The notes below the pieces were generated by a model, which saw only the letters and a list, made by a program, of their open reading frames with translations, was not told the DNA's origin and searched no databases. The position numbers were made by a program, and so were the translations under genes. Shown here one piece after another: positions 42,919 through 52,877 of a stretch of DNA of 64,000 bases. Positions within the stretch are counted from its first letter, which is position 1. Every line of letters begins with the position of its first letter. Origin of the DNA: CAIYRG01 sp964446945 (GTDB lineage Bacteria; Pseudomonadota; Alphaproteobacteria; Micropepsales; Micropepsaceae); NCBI GenBank assembly GCA_964446945.1, contig CAYUQO010000003.1:1-64000 (forward strand), in the 5' to 3' direction.

Positions 42919-45900
42919 ATTTCTCCGCGCCATTCATTGCCCGGCCGGTTGCGACGATTTTGCTGACTCTCGGCATTGCACTGGCGGGGGCGGGGGCATT
43001 TTTCCTGCTGCCGGTTTCGCCGCTGCCCGACCTCGATTTTCCGACGATTTCGGTGACTGCGCAGTTGCCGGGTGCGAGCCCCGAAACCGTCAGCACCAGC
43101 GTGGCGACACCGCTGGAGCGCCATCTCGGCACCATCGCCGACGTCATCGAGATGACGTCGTCCAGTTCGGTCGGATCGACCCGCATTACGCTGCAATTCA
43201 ACCTGAACCGCGATATCGATGGCGCAGCCCGCGATGTGCAAGCCGCGATCAATGCCGCCCGTGTCGATCTGCCGGCGGATTTAAGAACCAATCCGACCTA
43301 CCGGAAGGTCAATCCGGCGGAATTTCCGGTCCTGATCCTGGCGCTGACCTCGAACGTGCTGACGCGCGGTCAGATCTACGATTCCGCTTCGACCATCATG
43401 CAACAAAAGCTGTCGCAGGTGGCAGGGGTGGGCGAGGTCCAGGTCGGAGGCGCTTCGCTGCCGGCGGTGCGGGTCGAACTCAATCCGAGGGCGCTGTTCA
43501 AATACGGTATCGGTCTGGAAGATGTTCGCGCGGCGCTGTCGGCGGCCAATGCCAATTCGCCCAAGGGCGCCATCGAACAGGGCGATGAGCGTTTTCAGAT
43601 TTACGTCAACGACACGGCGACTGCCGCGAGTGATTACAAAAACCTGATCATCGCCTATCGCAACAATGCAGCGGTGCGATTGAGCGACATCGCCGATATC
43701 AGCGACGATGTCGAAAACATCCGAAATTTGGGCGTTGCGAACGGGACGCCGGCGGTTCTGATCAACATCATCCGCCAGCCGGGCGCCAACATCATCGACC
43801 TGGTGGACCGCATCAAGGCACTGATCCCGGAACTTCAGGCGTCGATCCCGTCCAGCATCACCATCACTCCGGTGAACGACCGGACAACGACCATCCGCCG
43901 CTCGCTGCACGATGTCGAGGAAACGATTCTGATCGCGATCTGTCTCGTGATCGTGGTGGTCTTGCTGTTCCTGCGCAATGGCCGGGCCGCACTGGTGCCG
44001 AGCATTGCTGTGCCTTTATCGCTGCTCGGCACGTTCGGGGTCATGTATCTGCTGAAATTCAGCCTCGACAATCTGTCGCTGATGGCGCTGACGATTGCGA
44101 CCGGCTTTGTCGTGGACGACGCCATTGTCGTGGTGGAGAACATCTCGCGCCACATCGAGGAGGGCGTGCCGCGGATGCAGGCGGCGCTCATGGGGGCGAG
44201 AGAAGTCGGTTTCACCGTATTATCGATGTCGGTTTCGCTGGCGGCGGTGTTCCTGCCGATCCTGTTGATGCAGGGTCTGATCGGGCGGCTGTTCCATGAA
44301 TTCGCGCTGACACTGTCCATCGCGATCTTCTTCTCGCTTCTGTTGTCGCTGACGACCACGCCGATGATGTGCGCGCATCTGCGGATCGAAGACCGCAAAG
44401 GCCGGCAGAATTGGCTGATGCGCTCCTCGGAGTATGTGTTTTCCCGGGCGTTGCGGCTGTACGACCGGTCGCTATCCTGGGCTCTGTCCAATCCGGGGAC
44501 CATTCTCGTCATTCTGTTCATGACCATCGGGTTGAACGTGTATCTGTTCACGATCATACCCAAGGGTTTCTTCCCGCAGCAGGACACGGGAAATCTGCAG
44601 GGCGCCATTCGCGGCGATGAGGCGATTTCCTTCCAATTGATGGAACAAAAATTCCTTCAGTTCGAGGAGGCGATCCGCAAGGATCCGGCCGTCCAAAGCG
44701 TCGTCGGATCGACGGGATCGAGCGGCATCGGATTTGGCCAGACCAACAGCGGCAATGTGTTCATCAGCCTGAAGCCGCTGTCGGAGCGCAAGGAATCATC
44801 GGATGCCGTGATCGCGCGCATGCGCAACGAGATCGGCAATATTCCCGGCGCGCGGCTTTTCCTCCAGGCGGTTCAGGATTTGCGGGCCGGCGGCCGTCAG
44901 GGCAGGGCCAGTTATCAGTACACGATCCTGGCGAACTCGCTGGATGAGATTAATACCTGGGTCCCGAAAATCACCACCGCGCTGCAGGACGTTCCGGAAC
45001 TGGAAGATGTGAATTCGGATCGTGAGGAAGCCGGTCTCGACATACAATTGAAGATCGACCGCCCAACCGCGGCGAGACTCGGGCTGAACACGCAACAGAT
45101 CGACAGCACGCTTTACGACGCCTTCGGTCAGCGTCAGGTCTCGACCATTTTCAAGGAACTCAACCAGTACCATGTGGTTATGGAGGTGGCGCCGCAGTTC
45201 TGGCAGAACCCCGATACGTTGCAGGACATTTACGTCAGCACGTCAGGAAACATCAAAGGCACGCAGCAGACAGGCGCCGTTGCAGCGACGGTGAAATCGG
45301 CGACCGCCAGCGCGCCGGCCACCGCTGCACAAAGCGCGGCCCAGATCGCTGCCGACGCCGTGCACAACCAGTTGCAGAACCAGATTGCGATCAGTTCGCG
45401 CGGTGCAGCGTCCACCGGAACCTCGGTGAGCACGTCGAAGGAAAACATGATTCCGCTGTCGGACATCGCACATTACGCACCGGGAATCACGCCGCTCTCG
45501 GTCCAGCATCAGGGGCCGTTTATTGCGACCACATTCTCGTTCAATCTGCCAGAGGGCGAGTCGCTGGGCACGGCGGTGGATGCAATTCAGCGCACCATGG
45601 CCTCGCTGCACGTGCCCATATCGGTGCACGGAGAATTTGCCGGGAATGCGCGCCAATTCCTTCTGTCGATGGCCAATGAACCCTATCTGATCCTGGCGGC
45701 GCTGATCACCGTCTATATCGTTCTGGGCGTGCTTTACGAGAGTCTGGTCCACCCACTGACCATTCTCTCCACCCTGCCGTCGGCCGGCGTAGGCGCGGTT
45801 CTGGCGCTTTTGTTGTTCAAGACGGACTTCAGCCTGATCGCCATGATCGGCGTGATCCTGCTGATCGGCATCGTGAAGAAGAATGCGATCATGATGATCG

Positions 45901-46229
45901 ATTTTGCGATCAGCGCCCAGCGCAACGAGGGGCTGGACAGCCGGGCCGCGATTTACCGCGCCTGCCTGTTGCGCTTCCGCCCGATCATGATGACAACCAT
46001 GGCTGCGATCTTCTCGGCATTGCCTCTGGCGCTGATCACCGGGGACGGCGCCGAATTGCGCCAGCCTCTCGGCATTTCGATTGTCGGCGGACTGGTTGTC
46101 AGTCAATTGCTGACGCTTTACACGACGCCGGTCGTGTACCTGTATCTCGACCGGTTCCGCATCCGGACCGGTAAACTGTGGCAGCAGGTCTATCACGGCA
46201 TCGGCAGAACCCGCGCGAGCGAGGCGTAA
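42915..46229 (+). CDS. RND efflux permease 2 (MdtC-like), enlarged
   Basis: The 1104-residue pump has the same RND order as permease 1 with LSLMALTIATGFVVDDAIVV and LLIGIVKKNAIMMIDFAISA. It is about 70 residues longer than its partner, mainly through an Ala/Ser/Gln-rich insertion near residues 775-840 (TVKSATASAPATAAQSAAQI and following) within the second porter/docking part. The insertion has low complexity and is absent from permease 1. With MdtB-like and MdtA-like partners it should form a heteromeric pump. Two bases separate its stop from the outer-membrane factor start. Confidence 0.92.
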   Translation: MNFSAPFIARPVATILLTLGIALAGAGAFFLLPVSPLPDLDFPTISVTAQLPGASPETVSTSVATPLERHLGTIADVIEMTSSSSVGSTRITLQFNLNRDIDGAARDVQAAINAARVDLPADLRTNPTYRKVNPAEFPVLILALTSNVLTRGQIYDSASTIMQQKLSQVAGVGEVQVGGASLPAVRVELNPRALFKYGIGLEDVRAALSAANANSPKGAIEQGDERFQIYVNDTATAASDYKNLIIAYRNNAAVRLSDIADISDDVENIRNLGVANGTPAVLINIIRQPGANIIDLVDRIKALIPELQASIPSSITITPVNDRTTTIRRSLHDVEETILIAICLVIVVVLLFLRNGRAALVPSIAVPLSLLGTFGVMYLLKFSLDNLSLMALTIATGFVVDDAIVVVENISRHIEEGVPRMQAALMGAREVGFTVLSMSVSLAAVFLPILLMQGLIGRLFHEFALTLSIAIFFSLLLSLTTTPMMCAHLRIEDRKGRQNWLMRSSEYVFSRALRLYDRSLSWALSNPGTILVILFMTIGLNVYLFTIIPKGFFPQQDTGNLQGAIRGDEAISFQLMEQKFLQFEEAIRKDPAVQSVVGSTGSSGIGFGQTNSGNVFISLKPLSERKESSDAVIARMRNEIGNIPGARLFLQAVQDLRAGGRQGRASYQYTILANSLDEINTWVPKITTALQDVPELEDVNSDREEAGLDIQLKIDRPTAARLGLNTQQIDSTLYDAFGQRQVSTIFKELNQYHVVMEVAPQFWQNPDTLQDIYVSTSGNIKGTQQTGAVAATVKSATASAPATAAQSAAQIAADAVHNQLQNQIAISSRGAASTGTSVSTSKENMIPLSDIAHYAPGITPLSVQHQGPFIATTFSFNLPEGESLGTAVDAIQRTMASLHVPISVHGEFAGNARQFLLSMANEPYLILAALITVYIVLGVLYESLVHPLTILSTLPSAGVGAVLALLLFKTDFSLIAMIGVILLIGIVKKNAIMMIDFAISAQRNEGLDSRAAIYRACLLRFRPIMMTTMAAIFSALPLALITGDGAELRQPLGISIVGGLVVSQLLTLYTTPVVYLYLDRFRIRTGKLWQQVYHGIGRTRASEA

Positions 46230-46231
46230 CG

Positions 46232-47905
46232 ATGCAGTTCAGACACTGGCGGGGGCTGCTCGCATTGGTGTTGCCGGCGGGTCTGGCCGCCTGCGAAGTC
46301 GGGCCGGACTATATACGCCCGGCAGCGCCGACCGAGATGCAATTCAAGGAAAACCAGGGCTGGACGCCGGCGACGCCGCGGCAAGCCGCCGGCTGGGAAA
46401 ACTGGTGGGACATCTATGACGACGCGGTGCTGGATGCGCTGGAAAAACAGGTCGATATCAACAACCAAAATCTGAAGGAAGCGGAAGCGGCTTATCGCGT
46501 CGCACGGGCGCAGGTCGGTATCCAGCGTGCGCAACTGCTGCCGAATATCGGGGCCAATCTCGGCGTACGTGCCGCCGGAGGCGGCGGGCGCGGCACGACC
46601 GCGATTACGGGAACCGGCACCGGCAGAACCGGAACGGGCACGGGTGCTGGGGCGGGCACCGGCGGCACGGGCACGGGAGGCACGGGTACTGGAACAGCAG
46701 GAACAACGGGCACGGGCGGTGGTTCGTCGGGGACGACGTTCACCTATTCCGCGGGCCTGGATGCGACGTGGGACATTGATGTCTGGGGCGGCATTCGGCG
46801 TTCCGTGGAAGCCGATGTTGCCACGGCGCAGGCGAGTGCTGCCGACATCGCCGCGGCGCGGCTGTCGGCGCAGGCACAATTGGCCATTGCTTATTTCCAG
46901 TTGCGCGCTGCCGACGCTGCGGCCGACCTGCTGAACGCGGCGATTGACGATTTCCGCATGTCCCTCACCATCGCCCAGAACAGATATGCGGCGGGCGTTG
47001 CGACACTGGCCGACGTGTCCAGCGCCGATACATCGGTCGATGCCGCCGAAACCCAGCTTGTCGGCGTGCGTCTGACGCGCGACAACGCGGAGCATGCAAT
47101 CGCCACGCTGACCGGGAGAACGCCGAGCGATGTTGATATCGCGATCGGCATGCTTCCCATGGATGTGCCGGTAGCTCCCGCCGGCATTCCGTCCACGCTG
47201 CTTGAGCGGCGTCCCGATATCGCGGCGGCAGAACGCAGTGTCGCGTCGGCCAACGCGGGAATCGGTGTTGCCGAAGCGGCGTGGTACCCGGATATCACGC
47301 TCGATGCGTCCTATGGGTTGTCCGCAATAAGCCTTGGCAAGTTATTCAATGCGTCGAGCGCGTCATGGGCGTTTGGGCCCGGGCTCGGAGAGACCATCTT
47401 TAATGGCGGGGCGCGCATTTCGCAGAATCTTCAGGCGCGGGCGCGCTACGACCAGGCTGTGGCCGTCTATCGCGAGACGGTGCTGACGGCGTTTCAGCAA
47501 GTCGAAGATTATCTCGGACAGCTGAGGATACTTGAGCAGGAAGCCGCAGCGGCGAACAAGACCGTGGCAGATGCGCGGCAGACCGAAATGCTCGAGACAA
47601 ATCAGTACCGTGCCGGAACCGTGGATTTCAGCACCGTGGTGACCGCGCAAACCACCCGTATCAACGCCGAAGTGACGGCGCTGAACATTCTCAGCAACCG
47701 GCTGGCGGCGAGCGTCAATCTGGTGATGGCGCTGGGCGGCGGCTGGGATGAATCGCGCTTACCGCAGACGGGCCCGTTCTACACGCTTCCGGAGACGACG
47801 CGGAACGATGGGCCGGAAGAGGATGCCAAAGCGGCAGCCGAAGCCCAAAAGGCCAAAAGCGGCGGGTTCTTCACCCGCATCTTCCGCGACCTGTCGACAC
47901 CGTAG
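46232..47905 (+). CDS. NodT-family outer-membrane efflux lipoprotein with Gly/Thr-rich insertion
   Basis: The start at 46232 gives 557 residues: a lipoprotein signal (LPAGLAACEVGPDYIRPA, cysteine about 21), then two OEP repeats with the helical coiled barrel (AEAAYRVARAQVGIQRAQLL and PGLGETIFNGGARISQN). Between them, at about 113-168, is a run almost purely of Gly, Thr and Ala (start GGGGRGTTAITGTGTGRTGT). It would sit in the first beta region, where surface loops are expected. The protein completes the tripartite pump. Confidence 0.9.
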   Translation: MQFRHWRGLLALVLPAGLAACEVGPDYIRPAAPTEMQFKENQGWTPATPRQAAGWENWWDIYDDAVLDALEKQVDINNQNLKEAEAAYRVARAQVGIQRAQLLPNIGANLGVRAAGGGGRGTTAITGTGTGRTGTGTGAGAGTGGTGTGGTGTGTAGTTGTGGGSSGTTFTYSAGLDATWDIDVWGGIRRSVEADVATAQASAADIAAARLSAQAQLAIAYFQLRAADAAADLLNAAIDDFRMSLTIAQNRYAAGVATLADVSSADTSVDAAETQLVGVRLTRDNAEHAIATLTGRTPSDVDIAIGMLPMDVPVAPAGIPSTLLERRPDIAAAERSVASANAGIGVAEAAWYPDITLDASYGLSAISLGKLFNASSASWAFGPGLGETIFNGGARISQNLQARARYDQAVAVYRETVLTAFQQVEDYLGQLRILEQEAAAANKTVADARQTEMLETNQYRAGTVDFSTVVTAQTTRINAEVTALNILSNRLAASVNLVMALGGGWDESRLPQTGPFYTLPETTRNDGPEEDAKAAAEAQKAKSGGFFTRIFRDLSTP

Positions 47906-48109
47906 TGGTTCCCACGTTGTCATGGCAGGGCTTGACCCTGCCACCCAGCAGGCGCGCGTCCGCGCGCCAAAAGAATCTCTTCGCGCCGCAGACGCGGCGC
48001 GGATGCCCGCACGCGGCGCGCCGCGGCAGGATCAAAGTTAAGGCGCGCAAAGCGCGCCGGGCCTTCCCTCGGATCACTTCGCGATCCTCGCCGGGAATGA
48101 CAAAGAAAG
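47906..48109. repeat. Intergenic repeat region, family R4
   Basis: The region starts GTCATGGCAGGGCTTGACCC and ends GATCCTCGCCGGGAATGACA, a pattern common between genes in alphaproteobacteria, with GC-rich palindromes (GGCGCGCAAAGCGCGCC) in between. The two genes around it converge. No gene is evident. Confidence 0.65.
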
Positions 48110-49102
48110 TTAAATGTGTTGGCCTTCGGAGAGTGGGATGTCGCGGAGCGTGCTGGGCGCGAAGAGTTCTTCGATCGCAAGTCTCCGGTCAGAAAGACCA
48201 TGTTCGAATGTGTATTGCAGCAGGGCGTCGATACTCGGCCGGTTGGCTTCGACGCCATAGGGGTACCAGTCGCGTCCGATGATGGATTGCTCTTCCTCGA
48301 TCAGCGGCTGGAGCCAGGCGAATGACGCTTTCGGCGATCCGGTCTCGGAAATCAGCCGTAACGCATATTCCTTCGCGCGCAGGAATGCCTTGTAGAGACT
48401 GAGCGCGACCCAGGGATCGCGGTCGTAAATCTCGCGCCGGATGACGACGGTGTGCATGATCGGGTAAATCCGTGTACGGCGGAAATAGTCCTTCTCGGCC
48501 GCGGCGTAGTCCGGAAACAGCCGCCGCACATTGGGCGACCCGCGCCGGAATGCCACGGGGTTGTTGGCGGTCATCATGAAATCGATTTCGCCTTTGTCGA
48601 GCAGATCGCCGAGTTCGGTGCCGGCAGGCGCTTGCGTCAGCCTGATATCCGGCGGCAGCTTCCGCCCGAGCCGGTCGGTGCGGCCCTGCACCCAGTTGAT
48701 GCTCTCCGGCGCGACGCCATATTCGTGCTGAAGCAGCCCGCGCATGTAAACCGCCGCGGTCATGCTGTATTCCGGCACGCCGCCGCGCCGGCCCTTGAGG
48801 TCCTGCGGCCGTTCGATGCCCTTATGGGTGTTGATGAAGAAATAGCCGTGGCGGAAGACGCGGGACGGAAATACCGGAATCGCGATAAAGGGCGAATTGC
48901 CGCCGGAAACCAGGCTGGTGTAATTCGACAGCGACATCTCGGAAATGTCGAATTCCCGGAATTGCAGCATGCGCCAGAATATTTCGGCCGGCTGCAACGA
49001 CAGATAGGTGAGTTCGATCCCTTCGGGCCGGATGGAGCCGTCCCTCAGCGCCTGCGTCCGGTCATAGGGGCCGCAGGCCAGTGTCAGGCGCAAATTCCCC
49101 AT
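48110..49102 (-). CDS. 4,5-dihydroxyphthalate decarboxylase-like (PBP2-fold) protein, paralogue 1
   Basis: The 330-residue protein has no clear signal peptide and begins MGNLRLTLACGPYDRTQALR. It shows the series EGIELTYLSLQPAEIFWRML, FDISEMSLSNYTSLVSGGNS, GRRGGVPEYSMTAAVYMRGL and IYPIMHTVVIRREIYDRDPW. This pattern is that of Pht5-like 4,5-dihydroxyphthalate decarboxylases, which have a periplasmic-binding-protein type fold. Activity on dihydroxyphthalate is not proven. It is the divergent neighbour of a second paralogue at 49285. Confidence 0.8.
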   Translation of the reverse strand: MGNLRLTLACGPYDRTQALRDGSIRPEGIELTYLSLQPAEIFWRMLQFREFDISEMSLSNYTSLVSGGNSPFIAIPVFPSRVFRHGYFFINTHKGIERPQDLKGRRGGVPEYSMTAAVYMRGLLQHEYGVAPESINWVQGRTDRLGRKLPPDIRLTQAPAGTELGDLLDKGEIDFMMTANNPVAFRRGSPNVRRLFPDYAAAEKDYFRRTRIYPIMHTVVIRREIYDRDPWVALSLYKAFLRAKEYALRLISETGSPKASFAWLQPLIEEEQSIIGRDWYPYGVEANRPSIDALLQYTFEHGLSDRRLAIEELFAPSTLRDIPLSEGQHI

Positions 49103-49192
49103 GGTTTACCCCCCGACTAAATTTGTGTGACTCGCAAAGTGTCGGGCGCGATATAGAGTGTCAATGGAGGGGGGATGAGCTTTGTAAAGGTA

Positions 49193-49252
49193 TTACCCCC
49201 ACCCGAAAAATGCTTCGCATTTTTCGACCTCCCCGCAAGGTGGAGGTAGAAA
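49193..49252. repeat. Half of compound repeat family R2
   Basis: Only the right half is present: CCCCCACCC, the hairpin AAAAATGCTTCGCATTTTT and ACCTCCCCGCAAGGTGGAGGT. It lies in the 182-base gap between the two divergent decarboxylase-like genes, so any promoters there are interleaved with the repeat. Confidence 0.75.
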
Positions 49253-49284
49253 TTTGGTCCGGTTCTAACGGAGAGCGTGGTGAG

Positions 49285-50280
49285 ATGACGGCGCGGATTC
49301 CCTTGACTTTGGCCTGTGGCGATTACGACCGGACGCGGGCGATTCAGGACGGGCGGGTACAGGTCGAAGGTTGCGCCCTGACCTATATTCCGCTCGAACC
49401 GGAGGAGATCTTCCACCGCGCGTTCAAGCATCAGGAATTCGATGCCTGTGAATTGTCGTTCAGCTCCTATTTGCGAACCGTGGACGCGGGGACGTCGCCT
49501 TACATCGCCATCCCCGCCTTTGTGTCGCGCATTTTCCGGCATTCCGGCATTTACATCCGCACCGACCGCGGGATTCGCACGCCGCAGGATCTGAAGGGAC
49601 GGCTGATTGGATTGCCGGAATACCAGATCACCGCGGTGGTCTGGCTGCGCGGGTTGATGCAGGACGAGTATGGCGTGAAGCCGACCGATATCCGCTGGCG
49701 GCAAGGCGGAATCGAGGAGCCCGGGCGCACCGAGCGCACGCCGTTGAAGCCGATTCCCGGACTTGATCTGAAACCGCTGCCTCCCGACAAGACGCTTTCG
49801 GGTGCGCTGGAATCGGGCGAGTTGGATGCCGTCTTCAGTGCCCGGGCGCCGAGCTGTTTCATGCGCGGCGCGCCGAATGTCGGACGGCTGTTTCCCGATT
49901 ATCGCGCGGTGGAAAAGGAATATTACAAAAAGACCGGAATGTTTCCGATCATGCATCTGATCGGTCTGAAGCGGGAAATCGCCGAACAGCATCCGTGGTT
50001 GCCCGCGAGCCTGTACAAGGCGTTCTGTCAGGCGAAGACCTATGCCATGCGCGATGTGCGCGAAGTGAATGCGCTGATGATCACGCTGCCATGGCTGGTG
50101 GCCGAAGCGGATGAAACCGCAAAATTGATGGGCGAGGATTTCTGGCGCTATGGCGTGCGCGAGAATGCGGCCGAGATCGAGGCGCTGACACGCTATTCCC
50201 ATGAGCAGGGGCTGGTGCAGCGCAAGTTGCGGTTTGAGGATCTGTTTCCGCCGTCGGTTATCGAGGTGAGCAAGATTTGA
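49285..50280 (+). CDS. 4,5-dihydroxyphthalate decarboxylase-like protein, paralogue 2
   Basis: The start at 49285 (MTARIPLTLACGDYDRTRAI) gives 331 residues that align along the length with the minus-strand paralogue: FDACELSFSSYLRTVDAGTS, GLPEYQITAVVWLRGLMQD and MFPIMHLIGLKREIAEQHPW. It carries an extra segment (about 140-165, GGIEEPGRTERTPLKPIPGL) also hinted at in the other copy. A frame extension upstream to 49081 lacks a good ribosome site and reads through the repeat. The role is likely decarboxylation or binding of an aromatic acid. Confidence 0.8.
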   Translation: MTARIPLTLACGDYDRTRAIQDGRVQVEGCALTYIPLEPEEIFHRAFKHQEFDACELSFSSYLRTVDAGTSPYIAIPAFVSRIFRHSGIYIRTDRGIRTPQDLKGRLIGLPEYQITAVVWLRGLMQDEYGVKPTDIRWRQGGIEEPGRTERTPLKPIPGLDLKPLPPDKTLSGALESGELDAVFSARAPSCFMRGAPNVGRLFPDYRAVEKEYYKKTGMFPIMHLIGLKREIAEQHPWLPASLYKAFCQAKTYAMRDVREVNALMITLPWLVAEADETAKLMGEDFWRYGVRENAAEIEALTRYSHEQGLVQRKLRFEDLFPPSVIEVSKI

Positions 50281-50299
50281 GCCAATGAGTGTGATGCGT

Positions 50300-50385
50300 G
50301 AGCCCGTTCCCCCCTCCGTCGCCCATTCGGGCGACACCTCCCCGGTAAACGGGCGAGGAAAAACGCACCCTGTGTCTCACTGGCG
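50300..50385. repeat. Short palindromic intergenic element
   Basis: A central hairpin GTCGCCCATTCGGGCGAC is nested within an outer pair GCCCGTT/AACGGGC, giving a two-level palindrome of about 60 bases. It lies in the 114-base gap before the molybdopterin hydroxylase gene. Confidence 0.6.
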
Positions 50386-50394
50386 GAGGTTCGT

Positions 50395-52692
50395 ATGAGG
50401 GCGGGGAATCGGCTGATCGGGAGTGCCGTTCCGCGTACGGAGGACCTGCGCTTCGTCCGCGGCGCCGGCGAATATGTGGCCGATGTCTCGCGCGAAGGGC
50501 AGCTTCACGCATTTATCCTGCGCAGCGGCATGGCACATGGCCGCATCATGCGTATCGACGCTAGCCGCGCGCTCGCCATGCCCGGCGTCCACGCCGTGAT
50601 CACTGCATCCCACCTGCCGCAGCCGATGCCGAGTGTCGATATCCGCCTCCAGCCCATGCCGTCATTGGTGCCGTTTCACCAGCCGGTATTGGCGAATGGT
50701 GTCGTCCGTTATGCCGGCGAGCCGGTCGCGGCTGTGCTGGCCGAGACCGCCGCAATTGCCGAAGATGCTGCCGGACTGGTCGATGTCGAAATCGAAGCGC
50801 TGCCGCCGGTGACGACGATTGAGCTATCGCGCCGCAACGAGTCGCTGCTATATCCCCGGCACGGCAGCAATCTCGCGGTGAAATACACGGCGGTTCTGGG
50901 CGCCGCCGAGCGCGCATTTGCCGGCGCTGCCTACCGGCGGAAGGAGACATTTCGCGTGCATCGCCATGCCGCGGTGCCGATGGAGCCACGCGGGTTGCTC
51001 GCCGAATGGGATGCCGCTGCCGGAAAACTCACGGTGTCGGGCGCAGCCAAAGTGGCGTTCTTCAATCGGCGCATGCTGGCCGCCAAACTGGAATTGCCGG
51101 AAGATCGCGTCGACCTGATCGAAAATGATGTTGGCGGCGGCTTCGGCGCGCGGGGGGAATTCTATCCCGAAGACTTCCTGATTCCGTTCTGCGCGAAGCA
51201 TCTCGGCCGGCCGGTCAAATGGATCGAGGACCGGCGCGAAAATCTCGTCGCCACGCAGCACGCCCGCGACGCGGAATGCGAGATCGAAATCGCCTGCGCC
51301 CGCGATGGCGCCATCCTTGCCTTGCGCGGCACGGCATATTGCGATGTCGGCGCTTATATCCGCACCAATGGTCTGGTCGCGCCGCGCAATATCGCGCAGT
51401 TCTTTTCCGGCCCTTACCGGATTCCAAATATCCATATGGAGTCGTCGGTTCAACTCACCAACAAAACGCCATCCGGCACCTATCGCGGGCCGGGCCGTTA
51501 TGAGGCCGATTTCTTCCGTGAACGGTTGTTTGATCTCGTCGCGGCGGATCTGGGCATCGACCGGGTGGAATTCCGGCGCCGCAATCTGGTGCCGAAATCG
51601 GCGATGCCCTATGCGGTCGCAAAGATCACACCCTACGAGGCCGTAAGCGAATATGACAGCGGCAATTACGTTTCGACGCTGGACGCCTGCCTGGAAAAAT
51701 TCGACTGGCGCGGTAAATCGCAATTGGCGGGCCAACTGTCGCACGGCCGCTATCATGGCGTGGCCGTCGGCTGCTTCATCGAAGGCGGCGCGGCAGGTCC
51801 CAAGGAGAATGCGCGGATAGAGCTTGGCGCCGGCGGCGTGGTGACGGTTTCGGTTGGTTCTTCGGCCATCGGCCAGGGGCTGGAGACCGTGTTCGGCCAA
51901 ATCGCCGCCGATGCGCTGGAACTGCCGTTCAGCAAAGTCAAAGTGCGGCACGGTTCGACGACACTGCTGCCGGAAGGCTATGGTTCGTACCATTCGCGCG
52001 CCGTGGTGATGGGCGGATCGGCCATTCTCGATGCCGCGAAGACTTTCCGCGACAGGCTGAAGCGTGCTGCAGCAAAGCGATGGGATTGCACCGAGTCGCA
52101 AACCGCGATCGAAGACGATCGCATCAGCGGCCCCGGTGGCAGGACCATCAGATTTGACGAGTTGGCGGGCGACGGAATTTCGGCCGATGGAAGTTTCGCC
52201 AACCACCATCACACTTACAGCTATGGCGCACATGCCGCCCATGTCGCAGTCGATCCGGTGACCGGACATGTTGAGGTGCTGGATTATGTTGCGGTCGAGG
52301 ATGTCGGGCGCATTATCAATCCGGCGACATTGCGCGGCCAGGTGCTGGGCGCGGTGGTGCAGGGCATGAGCGGCACCTTTCTGGAACGCTTCGCCTATGA
52401 CGAAAGCGGCCAGCCTTTGAGCACCAATTTCGCCGATTATGTCATGGCGGGTGCGGCCGATCTGCCGAATATCCGCGTGTTTCTGATGGAGGAAGAACCT
52501 TCGCCGATCAATCCATTGGGGGCGAAGGGCGCGGGCGAGGGTGGAATCATTCCGGTTGGCGGCGTGATCGCCAATGCAGTCGCTTCGGCGCTCCAGCAGT
52601 TCGGCGCCGAACCGCGTGATTTGCCGCTGTCGCCTTCGAACGTCTGGCGCCTGATTGAAGATGCCCGCAATTCGACGCGCGCCGCGGAGTGA
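50395..52692 (+). CDS. Molybdopterin hydroxylase large subunit (xanthine dehydrogenase/CO dehydrogenase family)
   Basis: The 765-residue protein has the first domain (about 10-125; GSAVPRTEDLRFVRGAGEYV), and the MoCo-binding part with NDVGGGFGARGEFYPEDFLI, GTYRGPGRYEADFFRERLFD and GSSAIGQGLETVFGQIAADA. The C-terminal NPLGAKGAGEGGIIPVGG carries the catalytic Glu. The enzyme should hydroxylate an aldehyde or N-heterocycle with Mo. No FAD or 2Fe-2S subunit gene adjoins it, although the family normally needs both. The second copy at 55873 is similar along its length. It starts 115 bases after the decarboxylase-like gene on the same strand. Confidence 0.88.
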   Translation: MRAGNRLIGSAVPRTEDLRFVRGAGEYVADVSREGQLHAFILRSGMAHGRIMRIDASRALAMPGVHAVITASHLPQPMPSVDIRLQPMPSLVPFHQPVLANGVVRYAGEPVAAVLAETAAIAEDAAGLVDVEIEALPPVTTIELSRRNESLLYPRHGSNLAVKYTAVLGAAERAFAGAAYRRKETFRVHRHAAVPMEPRGLLAEWDAAAGKLTVSGAAKVAFFNRRMLAAKLELPEDRVDLIENDVGGGFGARGEFYPEDFLIPFCAKHLGRPVKWIEDRRENLVATQHARDAECEIEIACARDGAILALRGTAYCDVGAYIRTNGLVAPRNIAQFFSGPYRIPNIHMESSVQLTNKTPSGTYRGPGRYEADFFRERLFDLVAADLGIDRVEFRRRNLVPKSAMPYAVAKITPYEAVSEYDSGNYVSTLDACLEKFDWRGKSQLAGQLSHGRYHGVAVGCFIEGGAAGPKENARIELGAGGVVTVSVGSSAIGQGLETVFGQIAADALELPFSKVKVRHGSTTLLPEGYGSYHSRAVVMGGSAILDAAKTFRDRLKRAAAKRWDCTESQTAIEDDRISGPGGRTIRFDELAGDGISADGSFANHHHTYSYGAHAAHVAVDPVTGHVEVLDYVAVEDVGRIINPATLRGQVLGAVVQGMSGTFLERFAYDESGQPLSTNFADYVMAGAADLPNIRVFLMEEEPSPINPLGAKGAGEGGIIPVGGVIANAVASALQQFGAEPRDLPLSPSNVWRLIEDARNSTRAAE

Positions 52693-52737
52693 TTGAACAT
52701 CGTGGCAACAAAAGAGCGAGCTAGAGAATTCTTTGGC

Positions 52738-52862
52738 CTCCCCCTGGTGGGGAGGCTCGCACTTTGCACTTCGCAAAGTGCGGGTGGGGGGAAACTTCGA
52801 CCAAACCCCCACCCGAAAACCACTTCGCGCTTTTCGACCTCCCCGCAAGGGGGAGGTGAAAT
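52738..52862. repeat. Compound palindromic repeat, family R2
   Basis: The complete unit is CCTCCCCCTGGTGGGGAGGC, a hairpin GCACTTTGCACTTCGCAAAG, GGGTGGGG, CCCCCACCC, a GAAAACCACTTCGCGCTTTTC hairpin and ACCTCCCCGCAAGGGGGAGGT. It lies directly before the esterase start, so that gene's leader must run through it. Confidence 0.78.
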
Positions 52863-52877
52863 GTTGGATGAGTCCTC

